Assembly (NCBI GenBank): GCA_030667555.1
Contig: DAOUVR010000052.1
Span: forward strand, 1 to 7,656
Direction of reading: 5' to 3'
DNA length: 7,656 nucleotides
Origin: Dehalococcoidia bacterium
Lineage (GTDB): Bacteria; Chloroflexota; Dehalococcoidia; E44-bin15
Positions 1-4,221 of the stretch are shown piece by piece. How positions within the stretch are numbered: position 1 is the stretch's first letter; each line of letters opens with the position of its first letter. The notes under the pieces were generated by a model. That model did not search any database. It was not told the DNA's origin and saw only the letters and a list, made by a program, of their open reading frames with translations. A program made the translations under genes and the position numbers.

Positions 1-291
1 GATGAAGTCTACTACACGATCATGGATGCATTTTTGGCTGACCCCAATATCCACGGTATAATCATAGTATCCCATGCCGCTTTTCTACTTGGTGCCCCGG
101 ACATATTCCAGCGCGCCAATAAATTTGAGAAACCTGTTGTGTGTTGGCTATATGGTAGCGGGATGGAGGAACTGATAGGCAAGATAGACGAAAATGAGGA
201 GACGGTAGTCTTCCCCAACCTTGATCGGGCGGTAAGGGCTCTCTCCAGACTCAAGCAATACCACGAATACTTGGATGGTGAGCATGGTTAG
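1..291 (+). CDS. Acyl-CoA synthetase (NDP-forming)-like / CoA-ligase domain protein, 3' end only
   Basis: The frame is open from the first base of the window and stops with TAG at 289-291, so only the last 96 residues are present and the true start lies upstream. The fragment has a Rossmann-like or flavodoxin-like rhythm: a helix ending DAFLADPNIHGIIIV (a strand after the ADPN turn), then KPVVCWLYGSG (a second strand and glycine turn), then a helix, then TVVFPNLDRAVRALSRLKQYHEYL at the C terminus. The order 'ADPNxxGIxxV ... KPVVxxxxG ... VFPxxxRAVRAL' is what the CoA-ligase (succinyl-CoA ligase alpha-like) domain of ADP-forming acetate/acyl-CoA synthetases looks like, where late spectacle 'P...RAVRALA' helices close the domain. 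These enzymes interconvert acyl-CoA plus ADP and phosphate with acid, ATP and CoA. The catalytic histidine region is not in the window, so the assignment is a family-level guess. A Nudix CoA pyrophosphatase-like gene follows 27 bases downstream on the same strand, which fits CoA metabolism. Confidence 0.6.
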   Translation, partial: DEVYYTIMDAFLADPNIHGIIIVSHAAFLLGAPDIFQRANKFEKPVVCWLYGSGMEELIGKIDENEETVVFPNLDRAVRALSRLKQYHEYLDGEHG

Positions 292-318
292 GGTGGCACT
301 CTGAACGAGCGGCGAACA

Positions 319-948
319 ATGGGATTTGTTCGCTTCGTCCATAAGATTAGTGAAATGTCGGAGAAAGAAAAAATTAAGCAAAGGATTGGCCGGATCCTCT
401 CCCAGAGGGAGAAGCAGACCTTTGTCTTCACCGACACTCCGTTAACACCTGCGGCGGTTCTACTCCCTCTCTATGAGAAGGCAGGGGAGTACCATGTCCT
501 ATTCACCAAAAGGACGGAGAAACTGATGTATCACAAGGGGCAGATCTGCTTTCCTGGGGGCAGATGTCATGAGGAGGACGATTCACTTCTAGATACCGCG
601 CTACGAGAAGCGTTCGAGGAAATTGGGCTCCTCCCGGAGGACGTGGAGGTCTTGGGAGAGCTGGACAATATGTGCACCGCCACCAGCAATTTTCTCATCA
701 CGCCATTTGTAGGTGTTATCCCCTACCCATACGAATTCACCGTTAGCACAGATGAGATAGATGAGCTCATCGAGGTACCGGTAGCAGCGCTCTTAGATAA
801 GAGAACCTACTATGAGAAGCTTCAGTCCTACGACGGAATACCCTATATGGGAAGCTTCTTCGACTATGAGGGCAAGGTGATATGGGGGGCTACAGCGAAG
901 ATTCTGCGGCAGTTCCTCGACCTAATTTTCAGCGAAGCTAGCGATTAG
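319..948 (+). CDS. Nudix hydrolase, NudL-type CoA pyrophosphatase
   Basis: This is a complete 209-residue Nudix protein. The family signature upstream of the Nudix box is clear: LFTKRTEKLMYHKGQICFPGG at residues 61-81, matching the LLTxR...H.GQI.FPGG pattern typical of the NudL/YeaB (CoA pyrophosphatase) branch. The Nudix box follows, ending REAFEEIGL (residues 96-104), with the metal-binding glutamates E97, E100 and E101. The later TSNFLITPFVGVI and DEIDELIEVPVAALL segments are also standard for this branch. Such enzymes cleave CoA or acyl-CoA to 3',5'-ADP and acyl-phosphopantetheine in the cytoplasm, with Mg or Mn. Neither possible start has a good ribosome-binding site. ATG 319 is reported; ATG 355 (MSEKEKIK...) would remove 12 residues and leave all motifs, and is equally plausible. 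The gene is probably co-transcribed with the upstream CoA-ligase gene and ends 38 bases from the convergent MFS gene. Substrate is inferred from the signature only. Confidence 0.85.
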   Translation: MGFVRFVHKISEMSEKEKIKQRIGRILSQREKQTFVFTDTPLTPAAVLLPLYEKAGEYHVLFTKRTEKLMYHKGQICFPGGRCHEEDDSLLDTALREAFEEIGLLPEDVEVLGELDNMCTATSNFLITPFVGVIPYPYEFTVSTDEIDELIEVPVAALLDKRTYYEKLQSYDGIPYMGSFFDYEGKVIWGATAKILRQFLDLIFSEASD

Positions 949-985
949 CTCTTTCTGATTTTAAGTCTCGCTAATTAAACACCCT

Positions 986-2320
986 TTACTGCAGGGTGAT
1001 AACCTGACCAGGCCTGTCTAGAGTCGGTCGCTTTGCTGCCAAGATCGCCGGTATAGCCGCCAGGCTGGTGAAGGCAAGAATCATGAAACCAAGATAGTAA
1101 CTTCCGTTGAGGTCGCACATCCAACCGGCAAAGATAGGCCCGATAACGCCGCCGGCAACGGTAACGGTGTGCATCAGCCCCTGAATCGCGCCGAAGGACT
1201 TCCTGCCGAAATACTCACCGATTATCGCCGGTCGCATCGGTATGGGTCCCCCATAAGCAGGACCATAGGTGAGCAAGAACGGGATAATAAGCCACCAGGT
1301 GGAGATGTTTGCCAGAATAAGCATTCCAATGCACTGAAGAATAAGGGTGATAACAAGCAGGCGCCTTTTGTCCTTGATGTCGCCAAGAAAGCCAAATCCC
1401 AGCCTACCAACGAGGCTGCAGATGGTCATTCCCATCAGAGCGTAGCCGCTGATATCTCTCATGCCGAGAAGGGTAAGGTGGGGGATCACGTGCACAAATA
1501 CGGCACTGGTTGCGAGAACCTGAATACTGTACGTCACGGCAATGAGCCAGAAGGCACGGGTCTTGAGCGCCTCCCTGGCGGTGAAGTTTATCTCCGGCAA
1601 CGCGGGCTTCCTGCCGATAGGTTGCTCCAACGCGCCCGACTCACCCGTTGGTGGGCTCTGCGCTTCCATTGCATCGCCGTCGGGGAGCAAGCCATGCTTC
1701 TCCGGCCGGTGTTTCATCATAAAAGCCACCGGCAAGCCAACCAGCCAGACACCAAAACCGATGTACATCAGGGAGTCGCGCCAGCCTATGCTGTCGATGA
1801 CCTGCAGAACTACGGGAACCAGAGAGCCACTGAGACCAAAGCCGGCCATCATCAATGCGACGGCTATTGTCCTTCTCCTGATAAACCAGTTCACTACGGT
1901 GGCCATGGCTATGCCAGCACCGCCGGTGCTGAAGCCGATGGACACGATGGCGAAGGAGAGGTAGTACATCCACAGAGAGTTGACATAGCTGAACGATATG
2001 AAACCCAGGCCGGCGACGGTGAGGCCGAACAGCATGAGCTTTCTCGGCCCGAACCGGTCGAAGAGGAAGCCGACTATCGGCGCGGCAATGCCGCCTTCAA
2101 GCCTTTGTATGGAGTTGCCGAAAGAAATCGCGGCATAGCTCCAGCCAAAATGGTTCCTGATAGGGTCGAAGAAGGCACCAAAGCCATAGAAGAAGACCCC
2201 TCCAACGTAGAAATTCAGCGCGGCACAGGCGGAAACTATCCACCACCCATAGAATAACCGCCCTTTCTTCACCTCGTTCTCTTTTCCATACGAAGGGACT
2301 TCCTTATCAAGGGGATGCAC
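986..2320 (-). CDS. MFS transporter, oxalate/formate-antiporter or monocarboxylate-like
   Basis: This 444-residue inner-membrane protein has the length and twelve hydrophobic segments expected of the major facilitator superfamily. The N-terminal half opens with FYGWWIVSACAALNFYVGG, and the first motif A is intact as G84-F-L-F-D88-R89-F-G91-P-R93-K94 in the loop after TM2. A hydrophilic central loop at about 203-256 joins the halves, and the second half repeats motif A as GFLGDIKDKRR (310-320). The EYFGRKSFGAIQGLMH segment (369-384) and the YGWWIV opening are typical of the OFA/monocarboxylate-transporter-like branch, so an organic-acid substrate is likely but not shown. The outermost start is GTG at 2320, with no Shine-Dalgarno. 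A promoter-like pair on the same strand (TTGCCC at 2354-2349, TATGAT at 2331-2326) would start transcription near 2319, so translation may really begin at the in-frame GTG at 2272 (residue 17), giving VKKGRLFYGWW. The stop is TAA at 988-986. The gene is transcribed towards the Nudix gene. Confidence 0.85.
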   Translation of the reverse strand: MHPLDKEVPSYGKENEVKKGRLFYGWWIVSACAALNFYVGGVFFYGFGAFFDPIRNHFGWSYAAISFGNSIQRLEGGIAAPIVGFLFDRFGPRKLMLFGLTVAGLGFISFSYVNSLWMYYLSFAIVSIGFSTGGAGIAMATVVNWFIRRRTIAVALMMAGFGLSGSLVPVVLQVIDSIGWRDSLMYIGFGVWLVGLPVAFMMKHRPEKHGLLPDGDAMEAQSPPTGESGALEQPIGRKPALPEINFTAREALKTRAFWLIAVTYSIQVLATSAVFVHVIPHLTLLGMRDISGYALMGMTICSLVGRLGFGFLGDIKDKRRLLVITLILQCIGMLILANISTWWLIIPFLLTYGPAYGGPIPMRPAIIGEYFGRKSFGAIQGLMHTVTVAGGVIGPIFAGWMCDLNGSYYLGFMILAFTSLAAIPAILAAKRPTLDRPGQVITLQ

Positions 2321-2325
2321 AGATA

Positions 2326-2354
2326 ATCATACTGGATATGGCGACACAGGGCAA
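2326..2354 (-). promoter_or_regulatory. Candidate sigma-70 promoter of the MFS gene
   Basis: Read on the - strand there is TTGCCC (2354-2349), a 17-base spacer, and TATGAT (2331-2326). The -35 matches consensus at 4 of 6 positions and the -10 at 5 of 6. The expected transcription start, near 2319, falls on the outermost GTG of the MFS gene, so either that message is leaderless or the internal GTG at 2272 is the real start. Confidence 0.4.
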
Positions 2355-2409
2355 GAATTGCTAGTCCTCGAGTACGTTAGTGACATATTGCTGGTCGCCC
2401 GCCCGCCCT

Positions 2410-2674
2410 GTCCGCCTTGCGGACTCCGATACTTCGTTCGGAGAGCTTGTCGAAGGGCCTACTGTAAACAGGGTAGCCCGCCCCGATTATATCGGGGTGC
2501 TCCGGTCATGGTTGGAGCGGATGCTCCAACCTACCCAGATTTTTCCCGTTCATGGTTCGACAGGCTCACCACGAACGGTCTGCGGCTGACTCCTTTTTGT
2601 TGTTTGTTACCGCTCGCCACCAGCCGTAACTGTACTTGCCTGATTCATCAGGCACTCTCACCCAATGAATTGGG
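2410..2674. repeat. Cluster of eight short palindromes (REP/MITE-like)
   Basis: This non-coding spacer is packed with short inverted repeats. Arms: GTCCGC/GCGGAC (2410-2424); CTCCGA/TCGGAG (2424-2443); CTACTGT/ACAGGGTAG with a GG bulge, extended by GGG/CCC (2455-2479); CCCCGAT/ATCGGGG with a 3-base loop (2481-2497); GGTTGGAGC/GCTCCAACC with a 4-base loop (2510-2531); CCGTTCATGGT/ACCACGAACGG with one mismatch and an 11-base loop (2546-2578); TGCCTGA/TCAGGCA with a TTCA loop (2637-2654); and CCCAAT/ATTGGG (2661-2674). Short palindromic intergenic repeats of this kind occur in many copies in some bacterial genomes. No transposase or credible protein is present here. Apart from these hairpins and the MFS promoter at 2326-2354, nothing else is seen between 2321 and 2684. 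Confidence 0.7.
2435..2577. repeat. Possible miniature element with imperfect terminal inverted repeats
   Basis: The left end reads CGTTCGGAGAGCTTGTCGAA (2435-2454). The reverse complement of the right end (2556-2577) opens CGTTCG, then has a short mismatched stretch, then GAGCCTGTCGAA. The arms match well apart from a two-base gap and a few mismatches. Between them lie three of the palindromes described above. No target-site duplication can be recognised, so this could equally be two independent copies of a dispersed repeat facing each other. Confidence 0.35.
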
Positions 2675-2684
2675 CAACCACATT

Positions 2685-2729
2685 TTAGAACAGCCTCTCC
2701 CTGAAGGGCTCCCAACGAACTAAGTTCAT
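2685..2729 (-). pseudogene. Hsp20-like 5' remnant (14 codons then stop)
   Basis: On the - strand, ATG at 2729-2727 is preceded at the ideal distance (7 bases) by AGGAGGT (2743-2737), the best ribosome-binding site in the window. The frame encodes MNLVRWEPFRERLF and then TAA at 2687-2685. The opening M-x-L-V-R-W-x-P-F-R-E is the hallmark N terminus of many bacterial Hsp20/alpha-crystallin small heat-shock proteins, which usually continue with a leucine-rich helix and a 'DRLF' segment. Here RE is joined directly to RLF, as if a short piece had dropped out, and no alpha-crystallin domain follows in any frame before the palindrome cluster starts. The heat-shock context next door (dnaJ, hspR, clpC) makes a lost hsp20 sensible. 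The alternative is a translated leader peptide that merely resembles Hsp20. The identification rests on eleven residues, so it is tentative. Confidence 0.5.
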
Positions 2730-2762
2730 CTTCTTCACCTCCTTTCTTCAACTTCCTTGCAA

Positions 2763-2791
2763 TATATAATATATTAACACCATCATGTCAA
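2763..2791 (-). promoter_or_regulatory. Candidate leftward promoter for the Hsp20-like remnant
   Basis: Read on the - strand there is a perfect -35 TTGACA (2791-2786), a 17-base spacer, and TATATA (2768-2763) in a very AT-rich run. Transcription would start near 2756, leaving a leader of about 27 bases that carries the AGGAGGT site. The layout is that of a normal, intact promoter, although the gene it serves is only 14 codons long. Confidence 0.45.
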
Positions 2792-2841
2792 GTTATCTAC
2801 GTATAAATAATAAGCCACTATTTAAATGGGTGTTAACACTA

Positions 2842-2857
2842 TTGACAAAACAGTCAA
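2842..2857. promoter_or_regulatory. Palindromic operator overlapping the dnaJ -35 box
   Basis: TTGAC (2842-2846) and GTCAA (2853-2857) form a perfect inverted repeat around AAAACA. It covers the -35 box, where a repressor would block RNA polymerase. It resembles the halves of the HspR-associated HAIR site (CTTGAGT-N7-ACTCAAG) but is shorter, with 8 bases rather than 11 between TTGA and TCAA. The same half-site (GTCAAG) recurs at 2787-2792 within the leftward promoter, and a second perfect palindrome, GTGTTAACAC, lies at 2830-2839. Binding by the operon's own HspR is inferred from position. Confidence 0.35.
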
Positions 2858-2870
2858 ATTACTTCATAAT
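2842..2870 (+). promoter_or_regulatory. dnaJ-hspR-clpC operon promoter
   Basis: A perfect -35 TTGACA (2842-2847) is separated by 17 bases from CATAAT (2865-2870), which matches the -10 consensus at 5 of 6 positions. The start of transcription would be near 2877, about 19 bases before the dnaJ ATG. The promoter is of housekeeping sigma type, so heat induction would have to come from repressor release rather than from an alternative sigma factor. That agrees with an hspR gene in the operon. Confidence 0.6.
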
Positions 2871-2895
2871 ATATAAGGAATGGTAGGGTGGGAAA

Positions 2896-3891
2896 ATGGC
2901 AGCTAAGGATTACTATGAGATTCTCGGTGTAAAGAGGGGTGCCAGCGATAAGGAGATAAAGCAGGCCTATCGCAAGTTGGCTCGTAAGTATCACCCTGAT
3001 GTTAACTCCGGCGATGCCTCCGCCGAAGCCAAGTTCAAGGAGATAAACGCCGCTTATGAGGTACTCTCTGACCCGGAGAAGAGGACGAAGTATGACCAGT
3101 ATGGCGAAAACTGGCAGTATGCCGATCAGTTTGCCGAGTGGCAGCAGCCCTATGGAGATGCCTCCCGAAGATCTGGCGCTACCTTCAACTTTGACGACCT
3201 CTTCGGAAGAGGTGACGCTGGTGGGGTTTTCGATAGCCTGTTTCGCGGCTCCGGCGCCAGGGCCACTTCTCCGAGACCGAGGCGAGGTCGCGATATGGAA
3301 CACCCTATCGAGGTGACACTCGAAGAGGCCTATCATGGCAGTAGCCGCATCATCGAAATGCAGGCTGAAACCACCTGCCACATCTGTAGCGGCAAGGGCT
3401 CGCTTCAGAATGCGCCCTGCTACACCTGTGGCGGCTCGGGAAGGTTGCTGCGGCCGCAGCGCCTCGAAGTCAGGATCCCGCCGGGGGTGAAGGATGGCTC
3501 AAGGATACGGATGGCAGGCAAGGGTGGGCCAGGCTCCGTGGGAGGCTCGAGCGGCGACCTCTATTTATTGGTCTCGGTGAGACCTCACCGTATCTTTCAG
3601 CGTAAAGATGGTGACCTCCATGTGGAGGTTGAGGTTCCCCTTTCCGATGCCGTGCTCGGCGGCGAGGTGGATGTGCCCACACTGAAGGGAAATGTAGCCT
3701 TAAGAATTCCCCCTGAGACTCAGAATGGCAAGGTTTTTCGCCTTGCCGGGCAGGGCATGCCCAAGATGGGCAATGACAAGAAGGGCGATCTCCTCGCCAA
3801 GGTTAAGGTGGTCCTGCCCACTAAGTTAACCGAAAAGGAGAAAGAGCTTTTCCAGGAATTCAAGAAGCTCCGCGGAGGTGATAAGAAATGA
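2896..3891 (+). CDS. DnaJ/CbpA-family co-chaperone with a reduced zinc hairpin
   Basis: This 331-residue J-domain protein would stimulate DnaK ATPase and deliver unfolded clients in the cytoplasm. The J domain spans residues 5-69 with the catalytic HPD at 33-35. A glycine- and phenylalanine-containing linker with FNFDDLFGRG follows (to about 125), then two beta-rich substrate-binding domains (about 132-215 and 215-315) with typical IPPGVKDGSRIRMAGKG and PTLKGNVALRIPPETQNGKVFRLAGQGMP segments. Classical DnaJ has four CxxCxGxG repeats binding two zincs. Here there are only two, C161-x2-C164 and C175-x2-C178, enough for one zinc. CbpA-type proteins have none, so this is intermediate. The start is ATG 2896 with a GGGTGGG site just upstream. 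The TGA stop overlaps the hspR ATG (ATGA), indicating translational coupling. It is not the dnaJ of a dnaK operon, as no dnaK or grpE is visible. Confidence 0.92.
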   Translation: MAAKDYYEILGVKRGASDKEIKQAYRKLARKYHPDVNSGDASAEAKFKEINAAYEVLSDPEKRTKYDQYGENWQYADQFAEWQQPYGDASRRSGATFNFDDLFGRGDAGGVFDSLFRGSGARATSPRPRRGRDMEHPIEVTLEEAYHGSSRIIEMQAETTCHICSGKGSLQNAPCYTCGGSGRLLRPQRLEVRIPPGVKDGSRIRMAGKGGPGSVGGSSGDLYLLVSVRPHRIFQRKDGDLHVEVEVPLSDAVLGGEVDVPTLKGNVALRIPPETQNGKVFRLAGQGMPKMGNDKKGDLLAKVKVVLPTKLTEKEKELFQEFKKLRGGDKK

Positions 3892-4202
3892 TGTTTGATG
3901 ATACCGAACCCTGTTATGTGATCAGTGTTGCCGCCAGGATACTGGGCATCCACGCCCAGAGCTTGCGCTACTATGAAAAGATGGGGCTCATTGAGCCATC
4001 GCGTTCCCAGGGTAGGGTGCGCTTCTACTCCCAGAGGGACATCGAGAGGCTGCGCCAGATCAAGACGCTGATGAACGACCTCGGGGTCAATCTTGCCGGG
4101 GTGGAGGTCATAATCCGCCTCACCGAAAGAATCAGTGAGATGGAAAGACGAATAGAGGAGTTGGAGTCGGAGATCGAGGCCCTCAGGGAGGCCAAGCTCT
4201 AG
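3888..4202 (+). CDS. hspR: HspR-type MerR-family heat-shock repressor
   Basis: This 104-residue regulator has the MerR DNA-binding layout: YVISVAARILGIHAQSLRYYEKMGLIEPSRS (10-40) is the helix-turn-helix with the RYYE turn, followed by the wing GRVRFYSQRDIERLRQI (42-58). The LMNDLGVNLAGVEVII segment (61-76) is the characteristic HspR dimer-lead region, and residues 77-103 form a charged coiled coil for dimerisation. There is no cysteine effector-binding loop, so it is not a metal sensor. HspR proteins repress chaperone genes and use DnaK as co-repressor. The gene has a strong ribosome-binding site, GGAGGTG (3874-3880), inside the end of dnaJ, 7 bases before ATG 3888. A second ATG at 3891 is possible. 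It sits between dnaJ and clpC, the arrangement expected for autoregulation of a protein-quality operon. Confidence 0.9.
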   Translation: MMFDDTEPCYVISVAARILGIHAQSLRYYEKMGLIEPSRSQGRVRFYSQRDIERLRQIKTLMNDLGVNLAGVEVIIRLTERISEMERRIEELESEIEALREAKL

Positions 4203-4221
4203 CTCAAGCAGGAGGGAAACT

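Noticed and set aside
937..949. GCTA/TAGC hairpin as a terminator between the Nudix and MFS genes
   Set aside because: The stem is only 4 bp, overlaps the end of the Nudix gene and is not GC-rich, so it is too weak to call.
1169..2257. Open frame of 362 codons on the + strand
   Set aside because: It is antisense to the MFS gene. Its protein is rich in His, Gly, Pro and Arg, has no recognisable domain, and is explained by the codon bias of the opposite strand.
2410..2674. CRISPR array
   Set aside because: The palindromes differ from one another in sequence and spacing; there is no regular direct repeat or spacer unit.
2358..2723. Open frames on the + strand across the intergenic palindromes
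   Set aside because: They translate the inverted repeats, have no ribosome-binding site, and resemble no protein.
2566..2751. 61-codon frame on the - strand starting MKKGGEEDEL
   Set aside because: Its start overlaps the Shine-Dalgarno of the better Hsp20-like start at 2729 and it runs through repeat DNA. It is an out-of-frame reading of the leader.
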